A stretch of DNA of 64,000 nucleotides from Hymenopus coronatus (Eukaryota; Arthropoda; Insecta; Mantodea; Hymenopodidae): positions 36,479,501 through 36,543,500 of the forward strand of contig CM060883.1 of assembly GCA_030762935.1 (NCBI GenBank), in the 5' to 3' direction. Each line of letters starts with the position of its first letter. Positions within the stretch are counted from its first letter, which is position 1. The notes beneath the pieces are model-generated. The model searched no databases and was not told the DNA's origin. It saw nothing but the letters and a program-made list of their open reading frames with translations. This document shows positions 46,271 through 58,403 of the stretch, piece by piece. Both the position numbers and the translations under genes were made by a program.

Positions 46271-46935
46271 TAGAACCAGACTTCTCGTTCCTAGGGGAAC
46301 AGCTAAGGAATGAGGATATCATATGATGAAATGTGATTGGCTATAACTATGTCTCATACCATTGTACAGAATAATTAACCAATGAAATCATAACATCATG
46401 CATATCCGAAAGCGAACGTGCGCTCTCTCCATCAGATATAAAATATTTCTAATTTTGTAATATTGGAAAAAAAAATTGGAAAAAAAACAACAAACCAATT
46501 ACTTCCGAAAACAATAGAACAGGCCAAAATTGCCAAATTAAATGGTAAATAAATCCCAACATTGGAAAATCAATAAATACATTTTGTGATTAAAGTAAAC
46601 TGTCTAAAATTACAAATATAGAGATAAATATGTAATTTCTTATAAATTAGGTGGTATTGACATATTCTAGCACATAATTTATTATATCAGATGTATGAGT
46701 AAAAACAGTTCAGGAAATCTGCATTCTTCGAAACAAATGAATTAACTCTTGAATCACTAATTACTAACTTCTTGGGTGGTTGGAGCGTCCTGCAGACTTA
46801 AAAGAGATAAGAGACTGTTAGAACTTGTTGCCGCTTGTTGAAATTAAATTATGTTGCTTTTTAACGACGCTGTCAATTGGCAAGAACATATCAGCGCCAC
46901 AGGAGTCCTCTATCATGCCAGTAAATCTACCCGAC
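46271..46935. other. Unique AT-rich stretch
   Basis: Two CCAAT-type words face each other (GATTGGCTATAA at 46337, TTAACCAATGAAA near 46375). No gene follows that I can support. Confidence 0.35.
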
Positions 46936-47575
46936 ATGGGGTTATGTCGCTTTTAAACACACTCAAAATCCCGGTCTATAGCCGGTGCTCTAACCAATGA
47001 GCTACGATGGCAACCTGCCGGCACGAAATTAAATTCCACAACTGACTCGCATGTTTCCTGGTAAATTACCAACAGCTTTCAAATTATTTGAGATAACACA
47101 TCGCAATGGTGACTTACAATGTCGTAAATACCTTACTTTCCGGGCTTTATAGTTAAACTATTATGTCAATTTGTGTAGATTGTAGGACAGGAGCTGGATA
47201 GATAGGGTCAGACTGAAACATTCAGCACCTTAAACGGGATTTGAACCACGGATCTCCTTGGTTAGTCAACACAACTTTACTTAATAGTTGACTAAACTAT
47301 AAAGCCCGGGACTTAGACTACATTGTAAATTGTAATTGGGGTATGTTATCTCAAATAATTTGAAATTGCCTTTGTTTCTTTACGGGGAAACATACGGGTC
47401 ATTTAAGGCAATTAATGCCTTGCCGGCATGTTGCAATGGTAGCTCAGTAGTTAGAATAACCGGTTTGAGACCGGGAGAATCGTGGTTCAATGTCATTGAC
47501 TTTTTCAATCTGACTCTAACTCCTGTCATACATACAGCTTGTGGGGGGGGGGAACAAAATCTTAATGTACACACT
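46936..47575. mobile_element. SINE-D inverted cluster
   Basis: Minus heads lie at about 46960-47012 and 47165-47262 (GGATTTGAACCACGGATCTC is a B-box complement). A plus copy lies at about 47425-47560 (TGGTAGCTCAGTAGTTAGAA with tail CATACATACAGCTTGTGG). The leader sequences form inverted arms 47011-47164 and 47284-47436, sharing CAAATTATTTGAGATAACA and its complement. Confidence 0.75.
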
Positions 47576-47582
47576 TAAAAGC

Positions 47583-47665
47583 CATAGGTCTGAGCCGGGT
47601 ATAAACCACGACCTTGAGTTCAAAAGGCCCCAACGTCTAACCTACTGAATTACCCAGACCGACAG
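47583..47665 (-). mobile_element. tRNA-like SINE head
   Basis: On the minus strand GGTCTGGGTAATTCAGTAGG and GGTCGTGGTTTATACCC resemble A and B boxes, and the acceptor ends (GGTCTGG… / …CAGACC) can pair. The B box lacks the TTCRA core, so it is a decayed SINE head rather than a tRNA gene. Confidence 0.4.
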
Positions 47666-47771
47666 CCGCATTTGAATGAAACCCTTATTGCTAATTCATT
47701 GTTATATCTGTGGTTTATTTGAAACCTTATGATGACGAATTAAATGTACCTAATCTTGCTATTATATAGTT

Positions 47772-48038
47772 TTTTTCCAAAACACAATGGCCCTCAAACG
47801 GAACCGCTCCCCCATAGGGCAATAACCATTAGCAAACAAAAGACGAATCTATACTAGGAGCGAAAGGCAACGTATATCTGCTTGCAAGCCGGAATCTTGG
47901 AGGCACTGCTTGCAAGCCGAGAATCTAGCCTTAGTTAAGGGACCAGTAAGTGGAAGAGGGTTGGTTTCCAACCCCAAAATTTTGGGTCAGACCGACTTTG
48001 AAAGAAGAGTGGGACAGGGCCATTATGTTCTGAGAAAT
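47772..48038 (+). mobile_element. Family M MITE (deletion relative of the FLYWCH element)
   Basis: The 23-nt terminal inverted repeats (47772-47794 and 48016-48038) agree at 18 positions and share the block AATGGCCCT. The interior is the left and right flanks of the 35.8 kb element joined without the FLYWCH part: GGGCAATAACCATTAGCAAA and TTAAGGGACCAGTAAGTGGA. No target duplication was evident. Confidence 0.7.
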
Positions 48039-48865
48039 ATTGTACCTTTATTTTATTTTTTGGAACCATGAACGTACTCGCTGATTGAGTCTTCCTAATA
48101 AGAATTAATTATACTTAGGTTAAGTTAACAAGTAGAGCATTAAAAGTATTCATCAATTCCAAAGTAGTGAAAGAGTAACAGAGGTTTAGAATGTGCATCA
48201 CTAGATGCAGCTCTCTTCAGGCGTAATACTGAGTCAAGCAGGACTTTGATTTTCTGTTTAAAACATTCAATTTGGTGCTTCCTTATTGCTTGCTCAACCA
48301 TACATGTACACCGATCGTCCCTGAATCTCGCTATGGACATCCATGGACGTTTCAAGCGTTCGGCATAGCCTTCCCAACTTGGAGAAACAAGTTTCCTAAT
48401 TAGATTCTATAATAACCTCACCGAACTATAAAGTGGAAAATGGGCCACCAAATAAGAAAATGAGAATATGTGAATATTAGAACTTTTACGTAGTTAATTT
48501 CTTGATTTACCAACGCAGATATCTTTGCCAGCCAATTAATCCCACATTTTCTCTTTAAAATTACAGTTTCAATAACAGGGAGCGGCAGAGACGATTTAGT
48601 ATTTCGTTACTAACATAAGACCTTGCAAATATATCTGCACGATTTCATAGACTCGACTGCGACTGGGCCTGTGGAGAGTATTGGAAGATATACGGTCTGG
48701 GCTCTTTTTGCGTTCGCACCATGGGGTTTAAATTGAACTTTTTCTGATGCATCTTCTAAATATGACACCATCTTCAATGCAGATCGCATCACATTTGAGC
48801 AATTATATTAAAATTCTCTGATAAATAAAAGTCAGTAAAGTTTTGGTATAGTTAACAGATATTCT
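48039..48865. other. Unique stretch
   Basis: Minus frames at 48140-48355 and 48610-48792 look protein-like in composition but match nothing I know. Confidence 0.35.
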
Positions 48866-49089
48866 GGGAGTTCAAACATCATGATGGCAGAGGACGATGG
48901 ATATTTTTGGTCGTAAAAATCATCAGCATGGTTTCCTTCGGTAGATTTACGGCACGTAAAAGAACCTCAAGTCTGATACAGAGACCTCTGTTTAAACTAT
49001 GCAGTCTTTCACGCCCAGTACAGAATTGGACACTGAGAACCGCAGTAGTTAAAGAGCGTCCATAAATAAAACGCCATTGCATTTCATTT
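48866..49089 (+). mobile_element. SINE-A, head missing
   Basis: It starts within the B box region (GGGAGTTCAAAC), then GAGGACGATGGATATTTTTG, AAGAACCTCAAGTCTGATAC and a tail ending AACGCCATTGCATTTCATTT. Confidence 0.82.
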
Positions 49090-50493
49090 CCAAAGAAGGT
49101 ACAAATCTAATGACTTTTCTTCCTAAATCAAAATACCAAATTCTGCTTTCGTCTTGAATCAACAATAAAGTTCTCTCTAGTTTAAAGTAGAAAGCGGAAA
49201 GACAAAGCAGGACATATGAAAGAAAGATTTTTCCTGTCCAACTGTTGCGTTTATTCTTTCTTATTTTCCTGTATTTTTCTTTCTCTGTTCTGTTTATTTC
49301 CGTTCTTCTCCCCATTTATCCAATACTAAAATACACTTGTTTTGTTGTCCTATCCCTTTACCGCTCTTCTATTCACTTCCGAAGAAATAAATGTGAAGGA
49401 AACGTTGTTATTGTTTTTATCCTAGCGTTCTTCATCGGTGCTATTGATCCTTTTGTTTTCCTTTCCGGTGTGGTGACCTAATCTGGCAATCTTCATTCCT
49501 CAGCGCTTTTGTTTTGAATTTGGTAAATTCTGTCTTCAACTTATAGTAAAAACTTACAGGTTTATAAAATATGAAAGCTAGAGTTCATATGTGTACCTAC
49601 TTGTTTATTAATCAATGTTTTACAGCCACGAAAAAGTTTCGAGTATAATCTGATATATAGAGATTATTTGGAAAGCAAATGTTCTTCGTTACACTTAACT
49701 GGCACCTAAAATTTATGCTGGCCTTATCGTCCTCATATTACTTATCTGCTATACGAGTGTTAACTTTTGAAAATTTAAAAAAATAACAAGGAATATCTCA
49801 CACACGGATAACTTTAAAAAAAAATTGCATATATTTTGTGATTTAATGATGCATCTGTGAAATTTTATCGAAAATTATGAATAATTTAATTTTTTTTTCC
49901 CACTTGAGCACTTTTAACTGTCAATTAACTGAAGCTATAAATGGGTAGGTGCGTAACCATGGAAGGTGCACTCCTAACTTTAATCTTATTTTCTCACAAA
50001 CCATTTACCAATACTTTTCCATACCCAAAATGTTTCACACGTTGAAAATTTTCATTAAATTGTTTCAAATATTTTATACTGCCTCTCAAAAGCACATTAA
50101 AGAAATGGGGCGTATACTTTTTCAAAATAATGCTCAAACTTTGAGAAATAAATTATTATATTTTGAAAAATTAAGGATTTGGAGAGTATGGAAAGTAATA
50201 ATTTTTCTCCACTAATTAGGGCTAATATAAATAATATATATAATTTTACATCTACTTCAAAACTCGTTTTCTATAAATTTGTATTTTTTATGTAAATATA
50301 TTTGAAAATGCTTCATGTGACTCATTTTTCCAGAGCGATGAATTTAGACAATAGGTAAGATTTATTATTTAAATAATCTTGCCAGCTGGAATTTTGGTAG
50401 TTAGCAAACATTACTATTATTGTGTCTGGTATAAATTTCAACAAAATATCCTAAACACTGGATTCTCCAAATTTCACAGCTGCATCACCCTAA
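49090..50493. other. Unique stretch with pyrimidine-rich tract and a PHR scrap
   Basis: 49220-49480 is T/C-rich on the plus strand. AACAAGGAATATCTCACACA near 49787 is a scrap of reverse PHR. No gene is supported. Confidence 0.4.
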
Positions 50494-50912
50494 CGAGATA
50501 TACATTTGGTGTGTAGAAAGAATTTGTCTATCTTTAACGGACTAAATTACCACTAATGCAAATAACACTTAGATTGGAGAGGTCTTCAGAGGCTATTCTT
50601 AGAAAATGTAAAATACGCATTTCATTTGAATGAGCATATCATCGTATACATATCTATTATATTTTATTAAGAAATCTTAAGAGCCTTTTATGAGGAAAAT
50701 CAACATTTTCGAAAACATTTCCGTGTGATGGGATTTTCTTGAAAATTTTTGTGTGACATACCTGAACAATGCTGGGCCTAAAGTAGATCAAGTTTCGTAA
50801 ATGCACATGCACACATGGAACTTTTGTAAAAATGCTTTTTATGGAATCAGGAGTTCCCAAAATATACATTTTAGGGAAATCACGACATCTAATTTGTGTG
50901 TGGAACACAGTA
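50494..50912 (-). mobile_element. PHR repeat copy 24, diverged
   Basis: Reverse: TATCTTTAACGGACTAAATT, AGGTCTTCAGAGGCTATTCT, TGATGGGATTTTCTTGAAAA, short CA tract and CGACATCTAATTTGTGTGTG. The head and tail are lost. Confidence 0.65.
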
Positions 50913-51600
50913 AGTACCTCCCTTAGTTATTTCCACATGGTAAAAATTAAACATTAACTTTATGAAAGGGGGTTAATCAAATCTAACTTCGAATTATTTT
51001 AAAGATAGTTTATGTAGAATCATTTTAAATATATCATACTTTATACTGCTCGAACTGAAAATGTCTTCTTTTGTGGCCCAATCAGAGGGTACCATTTTTC
51101 CGGGTGGTCGAACTGGATGATTCCTCACGTCTAAAACACTCCTTAGGTTGTATCTAATGGGTCTCTAAGGACAATGATTGCAGTTCAGTTAAAGACTGCC
51201 ATTAAGCAGCATCGAAGGACAGTTGGAAGACATGTACCTTCTCATTACTAACCGCTGGTGCACGGATGACCTTAAGTTGGTAAAAGCAGACTTTTGACAT
51301 ACTTGCTGCTAACTCGTGCTGAAGAAGACCTGTGTATATGACGTAACAAGCCACGGTATGAAAATGTCAGTTGCAAATAACCCTGCTACACCTTTCTCTC
51401 TCCCAGTTAGTTCCTAGTCGCTTCATTGTTAAGCTTAATTGGGTCGAAAACTACAATAACTACCTATGACATTTTTGTGCATTGCACAGAATAAAATCTG
51501 TAGCAAAAATATCAAGGAATATTTCAGAAATGATTGTTATAAAATATTTATTTGAATTAAACCTACCTTAGGGAAATATAGTCCCTTAAATTTTGTGTTT
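50913..51600. other. Unique stretch
   Basis: No feature was recognised. Confidence 0.4.
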
Positions 51601-52165
51601 CTATTACGTATAATAAGCGGGGAAGTATTGTATTCCACCCAAAAATTGGATACCGAAATTCATTGGAAATGGAATTTTTTTTATTTATGGGCGCTGTTTT
51701 ACCACTGTGTTTCTTAGCTTGCCATTCTATACTGGGCGTGAAAGACCGCTTAAATTTGCTCAGAGGGCTCTTTATCAGGCTTGAGTTTCTTTTATGTGTC
51801 GTAAATCTACGACACGGAACCAACGGCTTTACTTCCCTTCCGAAGGAAGCCATGCTATATATGTTTACGCCCGGAAAAAATCCATCATCCTCTGCCGGGT
51901 TTGAACCCGCGACCTTGGGTATGTGAGGCTAGTATAGTAACCACTATACCACGGAGGGCGATGAAATACATCGGAAATATATTTTGAGAAACCTTGAGTT
52001 CAAAGGGTATTTTTTAAATTCTGTGTGTGTCTCAAAAACGAAAATTGGGATAAAAATTAATTTGGCATTTAAGTCCAGTATCTTCCATAGATTTTCAAGA
52101 AAATCTTCCCACACCAGCTACCCTTAATGTGATTTTTTTTTTTTCAAAAATAGTAATAGTTTTGA
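51601..52165 (+). mobile_element. PHR repeat copy 25, interrupted by SINE-A
   Basis: Forward head portion 51601-51670 (GTATTGTATTCCACCCAAAA), then SINE-A, then ATCGGAAATATATTTTGAG to about 52165. The words GAAATTCATTGGAAAT and GAAATACATCGGAAAT on either side look like a decayed target duplication. Confidence 0.75.
51671..51961 (-). mobile_element. SINE-A inside PHR copy 25
   Basis: Reverse, complete: CATTCTATACTGGGCGTGAA, ATCAGGCTTGAGTTTCTTTT, B box complement GGGTTTGAACCCGCGA, head complement ACCACGGAGGGCG. Confidence 0.88.
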
Positions 52166-52614
52166 GCCTTTATAAAATGAATGCTACAAAGACGATATAT
52201 AAATAATGCAAGATGTACTTTTATTTATTATTTCTGTGTCTAAGACATATTGTGTTTATATAAAAACCGTGGCCATTTTGACAAAAGCAACTATGTTTTA
52301 TAATAGTTTTCTGGTGTGTAGTAAAGTCTTTAAAATCAGAGTTTCCTTCAAGAAATACACAATATCAATATGTTATGTCAAAAAAATTGTGGTGTTAAAA
52401 ACATTCCCGAAATATTTGTTCCTTTGAATTCTTTCTCGTACTTCTCTCAAGGGCTTATGCAAAGGGTGCATTATACCGAATGTCGTCTCTGGTTATGAAA
52501 TTGGCCTTATATATTTAAAGTTTTCCCGACTAGTATTACATGATGATTTCCATGCCGTAAATAGAAAAGTAAGCGTTTATATGAATGCTTTGAAAATGAG
52601 TAGGGAAAAAAAAA
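52166..52614. other. Unique AT-rich stretch
   Basis: A 73-codon plus frame at 52206-52427 has no motif. Confidence 0.35.
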
Positions 52615-53442
52615 TCTGATGTGTTCCATTCACATGACTTTCTCTATATCCCTGCAAAAAATTATTCTTAAAAAGCTTATGCTTCTATTTACTTCATGCT
52701 AATCTAGAAAAATTAGCACAAATAGACTTATTACCTTATTCCTTGTAAGTAGAAAGGAAATAAGGGAGTAGCATAGGTTAAAGCGATAGTCAAAAGCTGG
52801 TTACTATGTGACTGAAGTTCCTTTGTTTGTATGGACAAGAGTTGACAAATTCCTGTAAGAGAAAAGTTAAGATTTTGGACCCTGAAAACAAAAACAAGGA
52901 ACATCTCAAAAACGATCAACTCCAAGAAAAAAATGTATACAACATAAATTGTGTGTTTTAATGTGCTCTACATTTTTTGTGTGGTAAGCTTTTGTGTTCT
53001 CTTACGGTTTAGCAGTTATACAAAATTCCGGAAAATTCACTCAGAATAAAGTAGTCTCCAGAGGCTATTCCCTGAAAATTCAAAATATACATTTTATTTG
53101 TCGGGTAAATATCTTTAATATACGATATTTTAATTAAAATCGTTAGAGCCATTTTTTAGAAAATCAAAGTGTTCGAAAAAAGTTCCATGTCAATGGTAGT
53201 TTAGGTGAGGGGATTTTTCTCAAAATCTTCGTGTCGCATCCCTGGAAGATTCTAAACTTAAATACCAAGTTTGGTATTTTACCGACTTTTCGTTTTCGAG
53301 TTGTGTTCACTGACACACGGACCTTTTTCTGAAAATACTTTTTTTAGATAAAGGGAACTCTAAAATATATATTTCCGGTGAAATCTCGGTATCGAATTTT
53401 TGGTGGAGTGCAATACCTTCTCTATACACTATAGAGAAAGTA
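52615..53442 (-). mobile_element. PHR repeat copy 26, head hairpin collapsed
   Basis: Reverse, otherwise complete (828 bp): TCTGATGTGTTCCATTCACA tail to CTCTATACACTATAGAGAAA at 53420-53439. About 15 nt of the palindrome centre are missing compared with copy 6. Confidence 0.88.
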
Positions 53443-54177
53443 AAAAGACGTTTGAGTATAGATGATTATGTGTAAAGAATGCGTTTATAGTCCCTTGCGT
53501 TTTGTTTGTACGTATGGAGTTGACATCACTGTTCACATCCTCATGGACGCATCTTGCTGCGTCGACAATCTGCCGTCCAACGTCAAATTGTGTTGCTGTG
53601 TCTGTGTGTGCTAGGTCTATACACATAACCATACTCCCTACAGTTCCGAACATCCCATCTCTCTTGTTGTGGTGCTAAAAACGAATGTTTTTTTGATTTC
53701 TCTTGAATAAGAGAAGGCCTTGTGTATCTCCAGTGAGAGTTGTACAGAAATGGATTATTATCCAGCAGCAGGAACATAGAGTTGTAAAAGAAAAACTTTT
53801 AGCTCTTTAACATTTCACATATTATGTTATCTGAAATACCGCATCCAGATGAAAGCATCGTACCAACTTCTCATCAACCTAAAACACAGACGTGTTGATG
53901 AAAATAAAAAAGGAGTGCATATACTTTCGTGTAATCTACGAATGCTCTCAGGCATACATAGCTGATTTGTTATTTGCTAAGGTAGGAGTTACTGCCGAGG
54001 TATTACAAATAAAAGCTAACATTTTGCTATGAAATGCGTATTCCTCTGCACTGGTTAATATTCTGCTTTCTTGCACCCCCTTCGGAATTAATGCTGGTTG
54101 ACATATACCAACCACTACTGCTTCATAAAATAGTGCACTTTTTGCACTTTTTCATGTGGACAAAAATATAGACAACA
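53443..54177. other. Unique stretch with overlapping unassigned frames
   Basis: Minus frames at 53429-53653 and 53583-53777 overlap in different frames and carry no recognised domain. Confidence 0.35.
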
Positions 54178-55213
54178 TCTGATGTTACACTCACATGACT
54201 TTCTCTAGCAATTCTACAAACAAACTTCTTACAAAAGATTATTCTTCTTTCTACTCAATGCTAATCGAGATAAACATTAGTAGAATGTTCTGATTACTTA
54301 ATACTTATAAATAGAAAAGAACTAAAGGAATACACTACGCTAAAGTGATACTCAAATCTTTTAAAAACTGTCGTTATGCGATTGTCTTTGCAAATCGCTT
54401 CTTTGCTTGCCCAGGAGTAGAACAAAGGAATAACGAACACTTCCTGTCGGAGAAAAGTATAAGTACTTTAGAATTGAATGGCTTCCTTCGGAAAGGTGTC
54501 GTAGATCCCATGTTGTAGATTTACGGCACGTAAAAGAACCTCAAGCCATCTGAGCAAAATTAAACGGTCTTTCACGCCCTATTTAGAATGGGACGTTGAG
54601 AACCACAGAAGATAAAGAGCGTCCATAAATAACACGCCATTTGCATTTTTTTAGAATTGAACCAATAACAAGGAATATCTCGGAAACGGTTATCTCCACA
54701 ACAAAAACGTAACGGACAAAAATTGCGCGTTTTGACGAGATCTACAGTTTTTAAGTAGACATTTTTTTCCTATCTCTTAGGTTTACCAGTTATGCAAAAT
54801 TCCGCAAAATGCATCCAGAATAAACATGTCTTCAGAGGCTCTTACCAGAAAATTGAAGATATACATTTTATTTGTCATGTAAATGTCTTAAATATAAGAG
54901 ATTTTAATCAAAATTAGAGCCATTTATGAGAAAATCAAAATTTTCAAGTTTTCTCCATGTAAAGGGTAGTTGGGGGGATTTTCTTGAAAATCTTCGTGTC
55001 GCATCCTTGGAAGAACTTAATACCAAGTTTGGTATTTAACGTACTTTTCATTTTTGAGCTATGCTGTCCACACACACACACACAAACAGATATTTTTCTA
55101 AAAATGCTAATTTTTTGATTCAGGGGTCTCAAAACATGTATTTCGGGTGAAATCTCGGTATCGCATTTTTTGGTACAATACAATTCCTTCTCTATACGCT
55201 ATGTACATAGTAC
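54178..55213 (-). mobile_element. PHR repeat copy 27, interrupted by SINE-A
   Basis: Reverse: TCTGATGTTACACTCACATG tail to head ACGCTATGTACATAGTACAC. SINE-A interrupts at 54479-54649. CA tract at about 55070-55084. Net PHR length is about 850 bp. Confidence 0.87.
54479..54649 (+). mobile_element. 5'-truncated SINE-A with exact 12-bp target duplication
   Basis: Flanked by TTTAGAATTGAA at 54467-54478 and 54650-54661, which is PHR sequence. Only the body and tail are present (GGCTTCCTTCGGAAAGG to CGCCATTTGCATTTT), so reverse transcription stopped early. It dates this SINE after the PHR copy. Confidence 0.92.
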
Positions 55214-55345
55214 ACTAAGCTAACATGGCGGCGTAATATTGAATTTCTCAACTGACTCGTATGTTTCCCGGCAAACCAAAAGGTGACTTACAATGTTGTA
55301 GGATTCATAGTATAACCAACTATTATAGTCAATTAAATCAATATT
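55214..55345 (-). mobile_element. SINE-D leader fragment
   Basis: ACTGACTCGTATGTTTCCCG and GGTGACTTACAATGTTGTAG match the leader region next to SINE-D heads at 0.16 and 47.05 kb. The tRNA part is absent. Confidence 0.55.
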
Positions 55346-55526
55346 CTGAGTAATTATTATCACATAAATGTAAATAAACTATTAAAAGCACATTAACAAT
55401 CTAAGCGATCTACTGCCGAGAAAAGGAGGGTTCTTTTTCTCTGTTTGCCATTGCTCTCGGGCATCAAAATGAGGAATACGCTTTTTTTGTAATTTTATAC
55501 CCTGGTAAATAAAAGTGGAATGTATT

Positions 55527-56507
55527 TTTATTTTCTCTTTATTTTCCACCCAAAATTAGATACCGAGATTTTCACCGGAAATACATGTTTTGGGTCCCCC
55601 TGAATCCGAAAAAAGCATTTCTGGAATAAGGTCCGCGTTTGTGTATTTTTTTTTCTTTCTTTTTCGGTAGTGTTTAACGCCCGCTTTGACTAATTATGGC
55701 AACATAGGCGATGACACTGATGATACATGAATGAAGATGGAGCACCGGTGGAATGCGATGGCGGAGAACCCGGAGAAAACCCGCCCCAGCGCCGCTTTGT
55801 ACACCACAAATTTCACATGCGGTCGCTTGGGATCGAACCCGGGCCGTCTAGGTGAGAGTGGGCGCGGCCATGTGTGTGTGGGGGGGACAGCATAGCTCAA
55901 AAACGAAAAGACCGTTAAATGTCAAACTTGGTATTTAAGTTTGGTGTCTTCTAAGGATGTGACACGAAGATTTTCAAGAAGTCCTCCCACCCCAAACTAC
56001 CTTTTATATGGGCAAATTTTCGAAAATGTTGATTTTCTCAAAAATGGCTCTAACGATTTTGATTAAAATATCACATAATAAGATATTTACTTGACAAATA
56101 AAATGTATATCCTGAATTTTCTGGAAATAGCCTCTGAATACACCTTTATTCTGGATGAATTTTATGGAATTTTGCATAACTGCTAAACCATAAGAGATGG
56201 ACAAAAACTTGTCACACAAAAAATGTAGAGGACATTAGAGCACATAATGTATGATATATACATTTTTTTCGTGGATTTAATCGTTTTTGAGATATTCCTT
56301 GTTTTTAGCTTTAGCTTTAAAAAAACTCACACAGGACTCCTATCCATACAAAGGAACATAGCAACCAACTTTTAACTGTCACTTTAACCTATGGTACTCC
56401 CTGAGTTCGCTTTTACTTACAAGGAAGCAAGTAAAAAGAAGCATAGGCTTTTTAACAATAATATGTTGCAGAGATGTATAGAAAGTCATATGAATGGAGC
56501 GCATCGG
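55527..56507 (+). mobile_element. PHR repeat copy 28, interrupted by SINE-E
   Basis: Forward; the head is degraded (TTTTATTTTCTCTTTATTTT). SINE-E lies in the GT tract at about 55644-55869. The rest is complete to GTCATATGAATGGAGCGCAT. Confidence 0.83.
55644..55869 (-). mobile_element. SINE-E inside PHR copy 28
   Basis: Reverse: GATGGAGCACCGGTGGAATG, CTTTGTACACCACAAATTTC, B box complement GGGATCGAACCCGGGCC, then the first part of the head. It sits in the GT-rich tract and in the same orientation as the insertion in copy 33. Confidence 0.87.
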
Positions 56508-57165
56508 TATTTTAGTTATCAGCACCAAAGCAGTTAACAATCACCAAGGTAAGGGTATTCTATCACATGAGAATTATGAGCTCTCCTTTATTCCTCTGCT
56601 CCATTTTCACTGCAGTAGGAGTGGCTCTCTCCGCATCTTTTGTTTTTCATACAGCTTTAAAATGTATGGTCATTCTGTCACCTGTAATTTGTATTCACTT
56701 ATTAACTGCTTGTTTTTCTCTTTTTTCAGGTGAGTAAAGAGTGCAGTGGTTGATACAGACATAGCAGTAAGTAGACAAAAAAGGTTAATTTAACATGCAT
56801 GAATGATTTATGACGGTAGCATGTGATATTTGAGGTATAAACCACCCCAGAGTGACCTCTAGTTTTTCAGGTCCAATTCGCCCTCGCCAACCGTTCCCCT
56901 ACACACGGCTGGTGTGAAAGAACTTTATCAGTATAATTTAGGTAATAGCAGGATACGAGAGATTGGTGCGGCTGAAAGTATAGTAATTATTTCACAGCAA
57001 ACACTGTTGTACCTGCGTCAGTGCCCTGATTGATGAGTAAATGCGTCTACACTCACTTATCTCGTACTGCACTCGCTTTAATATGTATTAGAAATGTGAT
57101 CCGTGTACTGCGAGCATAAACTATTCACTTCACCATAACCTAAACCCTGTTTTATTGTTGTAAAT
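56508..57165. other. Mostly unique stretch, SINE-D tail scrap
   Basis: CTACACACGGCTGGTGTGAA near 56899 matches the SINE-D tail; the head is missing. No gene was recognised. Confidence 0.4.
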
Positions 57166-57705
57166 AATGCATCCGCGAAAATATTGAAAAATACATACGA
57201 ATTTTTCAAGTAATTAATGTAAAAGCATGACTCAAATTGATGATATTTCATTTAAAATTAATCCTGAATGCTTTGCATAAAATATAAAGCTACATAATGA
57301 TGAATCTCTTTGTTCTTTTTAAATCAGTATGTTTTACATCCCCAAGTGAATAACTGATAATAATTATAATAATTAGTAGTAGTAATCGTAAGTTTTCTTT
57401 ATTATTGTGCCATCTCCGACCATAAAGAAGAATTTTGTCCAAAATTCAATTTCTTAAAAATAGTACAAGGTGATTTATTACAAAGTGTATTGATGATATG
57501 CAGCATAAATATATAATGAGGAATGTATCCACGAAAATATTGAAAGTACACATGAATTTTTCGAGTACTTATCGTGAAAGCATAACCCAAAATTATGCTA
57601 CTGTCTTTAATTGAAATTAATCCTGAATGCTTTATATAAAATAACACCAGTGAATCCTTTTTCTGACTTCAAATTCGTATATTTTACTTCCCAAGTGAAT
57701 AAGCG
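57166..57705 (+). repeat. Diverged direct duplication (two ~190-bp units)
   Basis: Units 57166-57355 and 57522-57705 run in parallel: AATG(C/T)ATCC(G/A)CGAAAATATTGA, then AATTAATCCTGAATGCTTT and CCCAAGTGAATAA. They are offset by 356 bp. The intervening part is not obviously repeated. Confidence 0.7.
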
Positions 57706-58118
57706 AATTGAAGTATTAGATGTTTATTACTTTTAATATCAGTATCTATTATAAATATGTAGTATTACTATTACTCGCAAAACCTATACAACAAAATGCC
57801 ACGTTAAACTATTCCAGTGTATTACTTTTGTAGTTATATACACCATACGTTTCCTTACCTGGTGCACTAGTGAAAAGGGTGGGACCGACCGAACGAACCG
57901 TTTATCATTTAGGGTTACATAAATCTTTCCCGATACACATACCCCAATCTATCAGCTAATATGACAATCTCATCTCTACCCTAGGCAACCGCTCGTATTA
58001 GAATCATAATAATGCATATTATGCGTAGCAGTACCGCTTTCCATATAGGCAGAAGATAGTTAAGAATGTTTCTGCAGAATGCTAGGATATGATGTTACTC
58101 TAATGTTGGCAGATACAA
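57706..58118. other. Unique AT-rich stretch
   Basis: No feature was recognised. Confidence 0.4.
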
Positions 58119-58391
58119 TTGTGAGAAAATAAAAATGTTGGATTTTTTTTCCTTTTTTCCATTCTAAGGGTAGTTTGGGTACGGGGAGGGAAAATTTCCT
58201 CAAACTCTTTGGTATTTTACCTACTTTTCGTTTTCAAGTTATCGTGTTCACACACACAAGCACTGATCTTTTTCTAAAAATGCCTCTTTTTTTTTTTTTT
58301 TTTTTTGGATACAGGAGACCCTGGTGAACTCTCGGTAGTTTTTTTGTGTGAAGTGCCTTCTCTATCTGAGTACTACTAAGTAGAAAAAGGT
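58119..58391 (-). mobile_element. PHR repeat copy 29, head third
   Basis: Reverse: GTGAGAAAATAAAAATGTTG, TTTTCGTTTTCAAGTTATCG, CA tract, T-run at 58287-58306, TTCTCTATCTGAGTACTACT. It is directly followed by copy 30 in the same orientation. Confidence 0.75.
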
Positions 58392-58403
58392 AAAAAAAAA
58401 AAA

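Noticed and set aside
46330..46400. Promoter with paired CCAAT boxes
   Set aside because: Two short ATTGG/CCAAT words occur by chance at this AT content, and no transcript unit follows.
53429..53777. Frameshifted gene from two overlapping minus frames
   Set aside because: Joining the frames gives no recognisable family, so a frameshift claim would be unsupported.
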